Shown piece by piece: positions 46,440 through 55,256 of a stretch of DNA of 64,000 nucleotides. How positions within the stretch are numbered: the stretch's first letter is position 1; every line of letters begins with the position of its first letter. A model generated the notes under the pieces. The model did no database searches and had not been told where the DNA came from. It worked only from the letters and a program-made list of their open reading frames with translations. The position numbers and the translations under genes are program-made. Origin of the DNA: Sphingobacteriales bacterium (GTDB lineage: Bacteria > Bacteroidota > Bacteroidia > Sphingobacteriales > Sphingobacteriaceae); the NCBI GenBank assembly GCA_028288165.1, contig JAQBOG010000001.1:1-64000 (forward strand), read 5' to 3'.

Positions 46440-47576
46440 TCAGCTGTTATTTTCCATTCGTACAATTTCCATAAGTTGTGCATGGGACGGAGGGCCACGT
46501 TTAGGCAGGATTTCCAGATTGGTCATCGTTTGCGTTTTACAATGCGGGCAAAGTTTGGGGTTGTATGTTTCAAGGATTCGTGGCCCCACTGGCACTAATG
46601 TTTCTTTGGGGAACTGATCTTTAATCAGGGGGATAGCCTGTTTTTTACTGTTACTGCTGAGTATCCCGAAATGCCTGATACGGACAAAACCCTTGGGTAA
46701 AATGTGCATGGAAAACCTGCGGATGAACTCGATGGAATCTAGAGTCGTTAGGCTCTTTTGCGCTCCATTGCGGTAATCTTTATAACTGAAGGAGACCGTT
46801 TTGTGATCGATGTTTTTGATCCGGTGATTGCTGATGGCGATCTTATGGGTATACCTGCCCAGGTATTCCACCACGCTTTTTGGGTTGCCAAAGGGGCGTT
46901 TGGCAAATACCACCCACTCTTTTTTGAACAGGGAATCAATCAGGGATTTACCCGGATTGATCCTGGCTTTAAGAGCTTCCACATATTTAGCCCGGAATAC
47001 TTTGCTCATGGCCTTGACGGGGAAAAGGTATTTGCCTTTGCTTTTTGCCGTTTTCCACTTCCCTTGTTTAGAAATCCCGCCGCCGGGAACAATACAATGC
47101 AAATGAGGATGGAGGCTTACCTGTTGCCCCCAGGTATGTAAGATGGAAATCATTCCGGTGGCTGCCCCCAGGTTCCTGGGATTATTTCCAAAGGTGCCGA
47201 TGGTTCCCCAGGCGGCTTCAAACAGAGCATCATAAACAGCTTTGGGCTGGTGCAAGGCCAGCTGGTTCAGCGTATCGGGCAGTGTAAAAACCACGTGAAA
47301 ATAAGGGACCGGCAAGAGCTCGGCTTCCCGGTTAGCGATCCAACGTTCCCTGTTTTTGCCCTGGCACTTTGGGCAATGGCGATTCCCGCAGCTATTATAG
47401 CTGATGCGCAGGATTCCACAATCCGTGCAGGCATCCACATGCCCGCCCATGGCAGCGGTGCGGCAATTCTTTAAAGCACTCAATACCCGTACTTGCCAGG
47501 AATTGATCCCGGCATGGGTAAGCACCTGTGGCCAGTGTTTTTTCAAAACACCGGCCACCTCAAAATCAGGTTGCAA
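46440..47576 (-). CDS. IS91-family rolling-circle transposase
   Basis: A 378-aa HUH-type transposase. The N-terminal zinc-binding region has CTDCGILRISYNSCGNRHCP and CQGKNRERW. The HUH motif is LHPHLHCIVPGGG, and the tyrosine motif is in YLGRYTHKIAISNHR. The C-terminal CPHCKTQTM is a second zinc knuckle. The start is a TTG at 47576, immediately after the integrase stop, so translation is coupled. Mediates single-strand rolling-circle transposition. Confidence 0.93.
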   Translation of the reverse strand: MQPDFEVAGVLKKHWPQVLTHAGINSWQVRVLSALKNCRTAAMGGHVDACTDCGILRISYNSCGNRHCPKCQGKNRERWIANREAELLPVPYFHVVFTLPDTLNQLALHQPKAVYDALFEAAWGTIGTFGNNPRNLGAATGMISILHTWGQQVSLHPHLHCIVPGGGISKQGKWKTAKSKGKYLFPVKAMSKVFRAKYVEALKARINPGKSLIDSLFKKEWVVFAKRPFGNPKSVVEYLGRYTHKIAISNHRIKNIDHKTVSFSYKDYRNGAQKSLTTLDSIEFIRRFSMHILPKGFVRIRHFGILSSNSKKQAIPLIKDQFPKETLVPVGPRILETYNPKLCPHCKTQTMTNLEILPKRGPPSHAQLMEIVRMENNS

Positions 47577-48431
47577 TTAGGATTTACTGTAAAGGGTATC
47601 CAGCGGACTAAAAGGTTTCCTTCTGCCGGATTGAGCCACATGCAGATAAACCATGGTGGTGTCGATGCACTCATGGCCCAACAAGTCTTTGATGGATATA
47701 ATATCCAGCCCCTCTTCCAGCAGATGGGTGGCGAAGGTATGACGAAGGGTATGTACCGTCATTTCCTTAATAATGCCAGCCGCTTTTTTTGCTTCTTTCA
47801 CCGCCCACTGCACCCCACGCTGGGAGTACCGGCCGTCAAAGTCACCTCCGGCCCGGCCATCTGGCTGACCGTTAAAGAGCCATTCTTCTGGGTTTTCTGC
47901 TTCGATGTACAAGCGGAGTCCCCGGATCAGGATAGGACTCAAGGGTACATACCGATCTTTTTTGCCTTTCCCTTTTTGCACATGAAGCATCTGGCGGTCA
48001 AAGTCCAGATCTGCCAGCCTGACATTCCGGGCCTCAAAACAGCGTAAGCCACAACCATAGAGCAAACCAATTAGAATCCGGTGCTTGAGCAGTTTGGGCG
48101 CTTTTAGCAGGCGCTTCATTTCCTCTCTGCTCAATACAACGGGAAGTTTTTTCTCATGCCGAATGCTGGGCAGTTCAATGTGTTTATCTTTCAAACCCAA
48201 CATCCGGAAGGCGAAACGCAGTCCATACACGGTGAACTTGAAATAGGAATCAGAAAGCGTAGGGTGTTCCTGTTGTACCAGATACAGGTAATCATTGATC
48301 TGATCGGTGTCAAGGTCCGTAGGCAAACAACCGAAATGAAGAGCCATTTTCGCTAAATGGGTACTATAACCATTTAAGGTACTCCGGCTTTTGCCGGTGA
48401 TAGAAACTTTCTGCTGCATCAGGGCATACAA
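47577..48431 (-). CDS. Tyrosine integrase accompanying the IS91-type transposase
   Basis: A 284-aa tyrosine recombinase with a SAM-like N-terminal domain (residues 15-95) and catalytic residues in CGLRCFEARN, KGKGKKDRY, HTLRHTFATHLL, LLGHECID and the Tyr in MVYLHV. The tail KPFSPLDTLY resembles integron integrases. Such integrases are common partners of IS91-like elements in Bacteroidota. It might recognise the cassette sites in trans, but nothing shows this. Its role in transposition is not established. Confidence 0.9.
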   Translation of the reverse strand: MYALMQQKVSITGKSRSTLNGYSTHLAKMALHFGCLPTDLDTDQINDYLYLVQQEHPTLSDSYFKFTVYGLRFAFRMLGLKDKHIELPSIRHEKKLPVVLSREEMKRLLKAPKLLKHRILIGLLYGCGLRCFEARNVRLADLDFDRQMLHVQKGKGKKDRYVPLSPILIRGLRLYIEAENPEEWLFNGQPDGRAGGDFDGRYSQRGVQWAVKEAKKAAGIIKEMTVHTLRHTFATHLLEEGLDIISIKDLLGHECIDTTMVYLHVAQSGRRKPFSPLDTLYSKS

Positions 48432-48586
48432 CTGGGAAAATCCAGCTACATTCGTACAAGCTGAGCTAATTAAGGTAGGACTATTGTCTTTTTTTTCATG
48501 ATACTTATTTTGAAGGTTTGTTTCTGTAAAGAAAGCGGTTCTGCTTTAATTTGCTAGGCTCGCTTGCAAAAACTACCGAAGGTTTA

Positions 48587-48663
48587 GTGCAACACATATT
48601 TTGCGCTATTTCCCAACGCTCTTTTGGCGACCGCTCACAGCGCAAACTATAACCGTTAGCTGC
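48587..48663 (+). repeat. attC-like site 5
   Basis: GTGCAAC (48587-48593), then ACATATTTTGCGCT pairing with AGCGCAAACTATAACC, an inner ACGCTCTTTTGGCGACC loop, and core GTTAGCTGC at 48655. About 75 bp. Confidence 0.78.
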
Positions 48664-48688
48664 AACTACAAGAAGACTAGACACCTCC

Positions 48689-49285
48689 ATGAATCACGGA
48701 ATCGAAAAAGCTATTTCAGGACTTAGTGAATGTGCAAAGCATTATAAAAAGCAACATTTGATCAAGATTTCCAAGGAGACGATTATTGTTAAAGTCAATG
48801 ATAATCAATTGTGGGGAACGCTGCTTTATTTACTGTTAATTATGTTAACACCGTTATTGATTCTCGTTTATTACCTATATGTTGATAACACTAATTCTGA
48901 CATTTTCTGGGCTTTGATTTGGCTACTTTGGTTTGGTTATGAATTATATAGAATTCTTCGTGGTGACAATATTTTAATAATCAATCTAGAAGGAAGATAT
49001 TTTGAAGTTGAAAACATAAATGCTATTTTTAAAACGCTCGTCCGAAAACGTAGAGTTTTGTTTTCTGACATAGCGAAAGCTAATATGGAAGAAAAATTTA
49101 TTTATAGCAGGTATAGGAGAATTAAGTGGTACGAATTGACCATTTATGACAAAGAAAAAAGCAGGATTGTATTATCAAGTTTCGATGAAAAGTTTCCTTT
49201 GCCATCAATTGGTAATCGAGTAAAGCTCATAGTTGACCTTATCTTAAAAGAACAAAAACAATTCATTAAAAGTAGCAGCAGCTAA
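48689..49285 (+). CDS. Cassette 6: two-TM protein with PH-like C-terminal domain
   Basis: A 198-aa membrane protein. Two hydrophobic segments (about residues 50-70 and 75-95) follow a short cytosolic N-terminus. The C-terminal ~90 residues form a beta-rich domain that resembles bacterial PH-like (YcxB/DUF304-type) modules, by visual impression only. The stop TAA (49283-49285) lies within the inverse core GCAGCTAAC (49278-49286). Function unknown. Confidence 0.72.
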   Translation: MNHGIEKAISGLSECAKHYKKQHLIKISKETIIVKVNDNQLWGTLLYLLLIMLTPLLILVYYLYVDNTNSDIFWALIWLLWFGYELYRILRGDNILIINLEGRYFEVENINAIFKTLVRKRRVLFSDIAKANMEEKFIYSRYRRIKWYELTIYDKEKSRIVLSSFDEKFPLPSIGNRVKLIVDLILKEQKQFIKSSSS

Positions 49286-49306
49286 CATCAGTAGCTGTTG
49301 CACAAC
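49278..49306 (+). repeat. attC-like site 6 (minimal)
   Basis: GCAGCTAAC is the exact complement of GTTAGCTGC at 48655. Only 10 bases separate it from the next core GTTGCACAAC (49297). CAGCTA and TAGCTG within it form a tiny hairpin. Shortest junction in the array, possibly a deletion product. Confidence 0.68.
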
Positions 49307-50989
49307 GTTTTTATAAACAGAATTATTCCGATTTATTCCGCTAAATAATGACAGCCCCTATTTATACTAAGCATTCGATGTATTAAACATTCAGGGCTGT
49401 TTGATCGCAGATAAAGAAGCGCAAACAGGTTGTTCTTGAGCTTTGTCAGATCTTCCTGGATCATTGCTCTGATTTTATTCTTTTTTGGGGCATGTTTGAG
49501 CCATTTTTTAAGGTTGTATGCAATAGCCGCCCCGATCATAAATTTAGTTGCCTGCTGAATTCCCCTGGTCCAGATCCTGCGCATCCCGGTAAAGTTGATC
49601 AGCGTTCCCAACACCGGTTCGACCGTGGAGCTTCGGAGCTTTTTCATCCGTCTGGCTTTGGCCGTTTGCAGGCGCTCATGCATTTGATCGTAAAGTGCTT
49701 TGTCCACGGTTTCTGTAATACTTTTAAAATCCGCTTTGCCGATGCAAGTGCCCCGGAGCGGGCAATTACGGCAGTCCTTACTGCTGCTGCTGTAACGCTT
49801 CATTTGGTTTTTACCATGATAGCTACTTATTTTTTTGAATGTCAGGCTCGCTTTATTTCCCAGCTGACATTCATACCGGTCCAGCAGTTCATTGTAAACA
49901 AACCCTTCACGGGTGTTTTTGTATTGGCCAAAGTTGGGGATGTACCCTTCGATATTTTGTTTGTTAAGGTACTTCAATGCTTCCCCGCTGGAATAGCCGG
50001 TATCGGCTAATACCTCTTCAATGTGCAGATCATGTTCCCTTAAGTTCTCCTGTGCCTGGTCAATGGCTTTGGCTAAAGATTGGCTATCCCTTTTGTCACT
50101 ATAATCGGCCATAATGGTGGTGATCACATGGCTGGACGTGTCGACCACTGTTTGAGCGGTATAGTTCAGCTGCCGTGGTTTTCCCGGTTTGACACTGATA
50201 CGGGCATCCGGGTCGGTTTTGCTGTAATGGGTATGATTGCTTAAAAACCTGGGTCGTATCGTATTTCCATACTCATCCAGATCCCGGTCTTTGTTGGTAT
50301 TTCCCTTATGCTGGTCTTTATACTCCTTGGTTTTCCATTGGTGATGTCCTTCTACTTCCCGCTTTTTGGCTGCACTTACGGTTTTGTTTTCTTCTTCTTC
50401 TTCATGGAGCCCATCCATATAGCTGTCGGCATCCTGGATGACCTGCTTTTCAATCAGGCTGTCCATGCTTGCATTGGCTTTGATGTAAGCACTGTCAATG
50501 GCCTGGCGTTTACCGTTGACCATTCCCTTGTTTACGCACAGGCGTAATACTTCTTTAAATAACGCCCTGAATACTTCTTCCCCGAACAATTGGCGGGTTC
50601 GGCTGATCGTGCTATGCCATGGAAGGGCCTCATCGATGTCATACCCGATAAAATAAAGCATATCCATGCGCATGCCCGCATGGGCCATGATTTTTCGGTC
50701 GCTGTTCAGGTTCTCCAGGTAACCGATCAAGATCAGCTTGAAAAACACAACCGGATCGATGCTCGACTGCCCTTCCAAACCGTAATACTTGCGGGTGGTC
50801 TTCCGCAGGAAACCCAGGTCGAGTTCCTCTTTGAGCTTCCGGTAAAAATTCTCAGCCGGGATCCGGTCCGATAACTGAAAATTCATGAAAAGCTTCTCGT
50901 TATAGTCTTTTTTGCCTTGCATGTCTTAAGTTACCCAATAACCGGTTTTTCACCTATCTTCACTTTTCAACAGGTGTGAGTTGTGCAAC
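49297..50989 (+). other. Cassette 7: cassette occupied by an IS1182-like element
   Basis: Core GTTGCACAAC (49297) and inverse core GTTGTGCAAC (50980) are exact complements, 1.67 kb apart. The interior is almost fully taken up by a transposase gene on the opposite strand. No other ORF remains. Confidence 0.72.
49333..50922 (-). CDS. IS1182-family DDE transposase
   Basis: A 529-aa transposase. The N-terminal DUF772-type region has GLEGQSSIDPVVFFKLILIG and WHSTISRTRQLFGEE. The DDE catalytic core has AIDSAYIKANAS, TVVDTSSHVITTI, EVLADTGYSSGEAL and a C-terminal Cys cluster CRNCPLRGTC, ending in the VEPVLGTLINFTGMRR E-region. Full length for IS1182. Terminal inverted repeats were sought at 49307-49332 and 50923-50979 but not found by eye. 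Inserted inside cassette 7. Confidence 0.92.
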   Translation of the reverse strand: MQGKKDYNEKLFMNFQLSDRIPAENFYRKLKEELDLGFLRKTTRKYYGLEGQSSIDPVVFFKLILIGYLENLNSDRKIMAHAGMRMDMLYFIGYDIDEALPWHSTISRTRQLFGEEVFRALFKEVLRLCVNKGMVNGKRQAIDSAYIKANASMDSLIEKQVIQDADSYMDGLHEEEEENKTVSAAKKREVEGHHQWKTKEYKDQHKGNTNKDRDLDEYGNTIRPRFLSNHTHYSKTDPDARISVKPGKPRQLNYTAQTVVDTSSHVITTIMADYSDKRDSQSLAKAIDQAQENLREHDLHIEEVLADTGYSSGEALKYLNKQNIEGYIPNFGQYKNTREGFVYNELLDRYECQLGNKASLTFKKISSYHGKNQMKRYSSSSKDCRNCPLRGTCIGKADFKSITETVDKALYDQMHERLQTAKARRMKKLRSSTVEPVLGTLINFTGMRRIWTRGIQQATKFMIGAAIAYNLKKWLKHAPKKNKIRAMIQEDLTKLKNNLFALLYLRSNSPECLIHRMLSINRGCHYLAE

Positions 50990-51120
50990 AAGCACAGCAG
51001 GTTTAAATTATGCCCGGGTGACATGGTTCTTATTCTGTAATGGTTTTTAACGAGATTGGTGCTTAGGCGACAGTGAAGTGCTTTTAATCGGGCACAATAT
51101 AACCTGTAACCGTTATTGGC
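50980..51120 (+). repeat. attC-like site 7 (long family)
   Basis: GTTGTGCAAC, AAGCACAGCAGGTTTAAATT, ATGCCCGGGTGACATGG ... GGGCACAATATAACCTGTAA and core GTTATTGGC (51112). The long ~130-bp family again. Confidence 0.83.
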
Positions 51121-51241
51121 AATTTTAAAGACACACAGCCGATACGATGTAACATTTGTCCACAATTTGGAATGTTCTTGTTAAAATCAACCAATTAACT
51201 ATTTTTGAATATTCACATTGCTTAGGTTGTATCCGATATAA

Positions 51242-52324
51242 ATGAATGAAACCCAGCTATCTCCTGACATTTTAAAAACCAAACAACATTTTGAAATTCT
51301 CGATGGTTTAAGAGGCCTGGCCGCAATGGCGGTGGTTATCTTCCACTTTATGGAATGGGCCTATTCAGACTTTAGCCAAAATTTTATTGGGCATGGTTTT
51401 CTTGCGGTCGATTTCTTTTTTTGTCTATCCGGTTTTGTTATCGGCTATGCCTATGACGACCGCATTGGCAAAATGGGCGTGATGAAATTTCTTAAAATAA
51501 GGCTCATCAGGCTGCATCCGCTAATTGTGTTTGGTTCAGTATTAGGCTTACTTACCTTTTTGTTTGATCCGTTTGGCGGCCACCCTGAATCGTACAGCAT
51601 CGGTAAAATTATATTGGTATTTATAAGTTCTATTTTGCTGATACCTTTCCCGGTGATGGAGGAGCGGGCTTTTAATTTGTTCGGCTTAAATGCACCAGCA
51701 TGGTCGTTATTTTGGGAGTATATTGCCAATATTTTTTATGTGTTGATCCTTTATCGCATTAGTCGTAAAGTTTTGCTGTTGTTAACCCTGCTTGCTGCAG
51801 CAACACTCTGCTTGGTTAGCTACCGGGCGGGCAATTTACTCGGTGGCTGGAATGATATCACCTTTTGGGATGGCGGTGCCCGCATCTTTTATTCATTTTT
51901 AGCGGGACTTGCCATTTACCGTTTCAACTGGATCATAAAAAACAAACTGGGTTTTATAGGGATGTGCGTGTTGCTGTCATTAGCTTTTTTAATGCCATTT
52001 GGCAAATGGAACTGGCTAACAGAACCTGCAGTGGTATTGTGTTACTTCCCGCTGTTGATAGCATTGGGCGCCGGGGCTACCTTAACAAAAGGTTTAAAAA
52101 AACTTTGTGTGTTTTCCGGCAAAATATCCTACCCATTGTATATGGCGCACTATGCGGTATTATGGATGTTTGGAAACTATTACACAAGTCATAAACCTGC
52201 CGCCGAGCAGCTGACCGTCATTATTATAACCTCGTTAATCCTTTTAGTCGGTATTGCTTATCTGGTTATGATAGTTTATGATATTCCAGTAAGGAAATAC
52301 TTGACTAATAAAATGAAAGAGTAA
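51242..52324 (+). CDS. Acyltransferase 3 (OafA/YrhL-type) membrane protein
   Basis: A 360-aa integral membrane O-acyltransferase with about ten TM helices. The family start LDGLRGLAAMAVVIFHF (with catalytic-type His and Arg) is near residue 20, with FFLSGFVIGYAY-like GHGFLAVDFFFCLSGFV following. Members acetylate or acylate surface polysaccharides or lipids. It follows attC-like site 7 by 120 bp, so it is the cargo of cassette 8, although no end of that cassette is found. Confidence 0.9.
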   Translation: MNETQLSPDILKTKQHFEILDGLRGLAAMAVVIFHFMEWAYSDFSQNFIGHGFLAVDFFFCLSGFVIGYAYDDRIGKMGVMKFLKIRLIRLHPLIVFGSVLGLLTFLFDPFGGHPESYSIGKIILVFISSILLIPFPVMEERAFNLFGLNAPAWSLFWEYIANIFYVLILYRISRKVLLLLTLLAAATLCLVSYRAGNLLGGWNDITFWDGGARIFYSFLAGLAIYRFNWIIKNKLGFIGMCVLLSLAFLMPFGKWNWLTEPAVVLCYFPLLIALGAGATLTKGLKKLCVFSGKISYPLYMAHYAVLWMFGNYYTSHKPAAEQLTVIIITSLILLVGIAYLVMIVYDIPVRKYLTNKMKE

Positions 52325-52357
52325 ATAGCCGCAAAGTGACCACGTATTAATAACTCG

Positions 52358-52475
52358 AGTTCTATTATTAATATCAGTTTTTGGGCGTTCGAGCGGGCTT
52401 TCCGTTCCAATCTTTTTGCTCTGGAGAAGAGCAAAAAGGATTTCCTCTGCAATCCCTAACGCAAAACCCTTCTAG
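52358..52475. repeat. 118-bp inverted repeat, left arm (hairpin-repeat copy g)
   Basis: It contains hairpin-repeat copy g (52378-52470) plus flanks. It is ~99% identical, in reverse orientation, to 54904-55021, with a single visible difference (ATATCAG versus ATATTAG). The two arms enclose the VOC/AraC/VOC genes. Confidence 0.9.
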
Positions 52476-52591
52476 CTTTCAAAGAAAATATTGCAGTTAT
52501 TAAACACAATCACCCATTGTTACATCGAACTTAGGTTAATAGTGCTCACAGACCACACTACCTACCTTTTTAGCCGAACTATTTTGATAGT

Positions 52592-52918
52592 TTATTTTTG
52601 ATGGAGGCACAAACTATTTCCGTCTAAGTCTTTCAACCATGCAAACCGACCGAAGGGTGTATTGTCAATATTTCCCACTTCAATTCCTTTTGCTTTAAAG
52701 TCTTTAACCTCTTGTTCAATATCATCTGTTTCACAAATAATACCCTGAAAACCTGCAAGTGATATAGTGGTGTTACTATTCGGAAAGCCCATTTGTATCC
52801 ACGGTTCACCATGTGGGTCGGTTGCTTCTATAATAATTTGAAAGCCAAGTTTCAAATAAAACTCTTTCGCTTTTTGTCTGTCCTTTACAGGAAGCATAAT
52901 AATTTCTACTGATTTCAT
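52592..52918 (-). CDS. VOC (glyoxalase/bleomycin-resistance-like) family protein
   Basis: A 108-aa single vicinal-oxygen-chelate domain. It starts VEIIMLPVKDRQKAKEFYLK, and metal-ligand positions lie in EIIM, GEPWIQMGF and DLDGNSLCLHQK. Divergent from the GlxA-type regulator with 125 bp between starts, so the regulator may control it. Substrate unknown. Possibly a lactoylglutathione-lyase-like enzyme or a drug-binding protein. Confidence 0.85.
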   Translation of the reverse strand: MKSVEIIMLPVKDRQKAKEFYLKLGFQIIIEATDPHGEPWIQMGFPNSNTTISLAGFQGIICETDDIEQEVKDFKAKGIEVGNIDNTPFGRFAWLKDLDGNSLCLHQK

Positions 52919-53043
52919 TTTTATCTTTTTAGAATTTACGAATTATCTTCAATACAAAGTTATTTGCGGAAAGGTATAACAACACCCGGTAAATACGACA
53001 ATCTTACCGGTTGATTGCGACATGCAATTTATATATTTATTAT

Positions 53044-54009
53044 ATGAAACACATTTCCATCTTGCCGCTTTATGATGCAACCCTCACAAGCATTGACAGC
53101 AGTCTTCAGCTTTTTTCACGAGTTAATGATTTTATGAAATATCAAGGGAAACCGCCCTTTTATAATGTTGAAATAGTAGGCATAGAAAAGAAAACAAAGC
53201 TTAATAACGGGCTTTATAATATTCATGCGGATAAGACAATAGATGAAATCACAAAAACAGATGTAATCGTTATTCCGTTGTTGTGTGGTGATTTTCACAA
53301 AGCAATTTCAAAAAATGAAAGATATAAAGATTGGATAATAGCACAATATCACAACCATGCAGAGATTGTTTGTCTTTGTGTTGGTTCATTTTTTCTTGCA
53401 TCAACGGGACTTTTGAAAGATAAAAAATGTGCTGTGCATTGGGCGGCAAAAAATGAGTTTAAAACGATGTTTCCCGACATAAAAGTTATTGATGACTTAA
53501 TCATTACAGACGAAAAAGGAATTTACACCTGTGGTGGAGGGTTTTCATATTTGAACCTGCTACTTTACATTATTGAAAAACATTTGGGTAGAGAAATTTC
53601 AATCCTTGCATCAAAGATGTTTGAAATTGACATTGAAAGAAAAAGTCAAAATCCCTTTATGATTTTTATAGGGCAAAAACAACACGGTGATGAAGTTGTT
53701 TTAAAAGCACAAGAATTTATAGAAAATAATCCGACTGCAACTTTTACAGTTGACGAAATTTGCCGCAAGTTTGGTGTTGGACGAAGAACATTTGAAAGAC
53801 GATTTAAAAAACACACAAGTAACTCAATCGTGGAATATATACAAAGAGTAAAAGTTGAGGTCGCAAAAAAACAGTTGGAAACGGGAAGAAAAACTGTAAA
53901 CGAAATTATCTACGAGGCTGGTTACAATGACATTGATGCGTTTAGAAAAGTATTTAAAAAGTTTACGGACTTATCACCGATTGACTATCGCAAAAAGTAC
54001 GCGGTGTAA
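53044..54009 (+). CDS. GlxA-type transcription regulator (DJ-1/PfpI domain plus AraC HTH)
   Basis: A 321-aa regulator. An amidase-like DJ-1/PfpI domain covers residues ~1-190, with the nucleophile-elbow region IVCLCVGSFFLASTG. An AraC/XylS double helix-turn-helix follows at ~220-320 (CRKFGVGRRTFERRFKKHTS, VNEIIYEAGYNDIDAFRKVF). I start at the ATG at 53044 because the preceding 11 codons do not fit the domain. Likely controls the divergent VOC gene. Confidence 0.9.
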   Translation: MKHISILPLYDATLTSIDSSLQLFSRVNDFMKYQGKPPFYNVEIVGIEKKTKLNNGLYNIHADKTIDEITKTDVIVIPLLCGDFHKAISKNERYKDWIIAQYHNHAEIVCLCVGSFFLASTGLLKDKKCAVHWAAKNEFKTMFPDIKVIDDLIITDEKGIYTCGGGFSYLNLLLYIIEKHLGREISILASKMFEIDIERKSQNPFMIFIGQKQHGDEVVLKAQEFIENNPTATFTVDEICRKFGVGRRTFERRFKKHTSNSIVEYIQRVKVEVAKKQLETGRKTVNEIIYEAGYNDIDAFRKVFKKFTDLSPIDYRKKYAV

Positions 54010-54223
54010 CACGATGCTCACAAATTTAACAACAGTGCACCAACCGAAAAACAGGCATTGCAGCAATGGGCTCACTAGCAAATCAGCATTTATACTACTC
54101 TGATACTTTAGTGCTAAATTCGGTTAACGGCTTTCAAATTCCTCAATGTGACAATACCCGGAACGCTTTGCGATCTTCAAAAAAGCGAACGTGCAAACAT
54201 ATACGAATAGAAATTTGAACAAG

Positions 54224-54757
54224 ATGAAAAGATTACTGACAATAATTTCGCTTGTAACGTTTCTTGCAAGCTGTGATTCGATACCTAAAAAAACAAACAA
54301 TATGGAAGACCAAAAAAACCAAATGGACAACTCAACTTCACCGGCTGATACAACACCAAAGGTGACAGGCATTGGTGGTATTTTCTTTTTTTCAGATAAC
54401 CCGAAGGAAACGAAAGAATGGTACGCTAAAAATTTAGGACTTGAAATCAATGAGTGGGGTTCGGTGAGTTTTGAGTCTAGAAACCTTAACAAACCTGAGG
54501 AAATTGACTCTCTTCAATGGAGTCCTTTCAAAAAAGGAGATGAGTATTTTTCTCCATCCAAAAAAAATTTCATGATTAATTACCGGGTTCAGAATATTGA
54601 AGGACTTGTAAATAAATTGAAAGAAAACGGAGTAACCATACTTGACAGCATTGCAACTTACGACTATGGAAAGTTTGTACATATTATGGACGCAGAAGGC
54701 AACAAGATTGAATTGTGGGAGCCTGCTGACAGTAAAGGCAGCCAACTAATCGAGTAA
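54224..54757 (+). CDS. Lipoprotein with a VOC domain
   Basis: A 177-aa protein with a lipoprotein signal ending LASC (Cys near residue 17), then a Asn/Gln/Lys linker and a VOC domain (residues ~45-170) with GIGGIFFFSDNPKETKEWYA and KIELWEPAD. Membrane-tethered VOC proteins are unusual. The ATG at 54224 is preferred to the TTG-type start at 54191 since it gives a proper signal peptide. Second VOC protein near the AraC regulator. Confidence 0.82.
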   Translation: MKRLLTIISLVTFLASCDSIPKKTNNMEDQKNQMDNSTSPADTTPKVTGIGGIFFFSDNPKETKEWYAKNLGLEINEWGSVSFESRNLNKPEEIDSLQWSPFKKGDEYFSPSKKNFMINYRVQNIEGLVNKLKENGVTILDSIATYDYGKFVHIMDAEGNKIELWEPADSKGSQLIE

Positions 54758-54903
54758 ATAGCGGTGAGCCGCAAGCCTCTCCACTACCGTACATACTAAG
54801 TTCCCCGAATCAAGTTCGAGGCAGGCCGTATACAGCAGTTTATTAAGAGCCTGGGGTCGATTCTAAAGGGTGATTTTGATTAATAACTGCAATCTTTTAA
54901 GAC

Positions 54904-55021
54904 CTAGAAGGGTTTTGCGTTAGGGATTGCAGAGGAAATCCTTTTTGCTCTTCTCCAGAGCAAAAAGATTGGAACGGAAAGCCCGCTCGAACGCCCAAAA
55001 ACTAATATTAATAATAGAACT
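54904..55021. repeat. 118-bp inverted repeat, right arm (hairpin-repeat copy h)
   Basis: Contains hairpin-repeat copy h (54910-55000: GCGTTAGGGATTGCAGAGG, AAATCCTTTTTGCTC, loop, GAGCAAAAAGATTGG, AACGGAAAGCCC). Reverse complement of 52358-52475. Confidence 0.9.
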
Positions 55022-55214
55022 TAGGTTAAGCACAATATAATATCTTTTTTCAGCAATTGTACCTTTGAGATACGGTTAGCAAATTCGAAATTGGAATCTC
55101 CGTGTCGAATTTTTGACCATTCAACGCTCAGTTTTTCAACGCTTTGTGAGTTCTATGTGGTTTCTGTTAGGGGCTCATATTTCTCTTTTTAAAAAAATGT
55201 CGACAAAAAGTTGC

Positions 55215-55256
55215 GCAAGCAAATGCTTGCTTATATATTTGCAAGCAAATACTTGC
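55215..55256. promoter_or_regulatory. Tandem palindromic operator before the ArsR gene
   Basis: Two near-identical palindromes, GCAAGCAAATGCTTGC (55215-55230) and GCAAGCAAATACTTGC (55241-55256), have centres 26 bp apart and end 5 bp before the ArsR-type gene. Typical of autoregulation. Confidence 0.7.

Larger units (their letters stand above)
46239..48567 (-). mobile_element. IS91-family element with companion tyrosine integrase (approximate borders)
   Basis: Two coupled minus-strand genes, a 284-aa integrase followed by a 378-aa IS91-type Y1 transposase, fill the interior of cassette 5. Outer borders cannot be fixed because IS91 elements lack terminal inverted repeats. I give the limits of cassette 5 inner DNA. 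The higher GC content than the surrounding cassettes suggests recent arrival. Confidence 0.75.
46213..48593 (+). other. Cassette 5: cassette occupied by an IS91-like element
   Basis: It starts GTTGCACGGAACCTTCGGTA (46213) and ends in CTACCGAAGG then TTTAGTGCAAC (48593). The two ends are inverted complements over ~26 bp, even though a 2.3-kb IS91-like unit now fills the interior. Thus the IS entered an existing cassette or was itself captured as one. Confidence 0.7.

Noticed and set aside
47577-48431. IS91-companion integrase as the main cassette integrase
   Set aside because: It is inside a cassette as part of an IS unit, on the opposite strand. The recombinase at 41877 has the better position. 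Not excluded as a helper.
54013-54130. attC-like site before the VOC lipoprotein (GTTAACGGC near 54122)
   Set aside because: A core-like sequence is present, but no matching inverse core after the gene, and the stem is weak.
55076-55085. GTTAGCAAAT as a cassette core before the ArsR operon
   Set aside because: No complementary inverse core found up to 59190.
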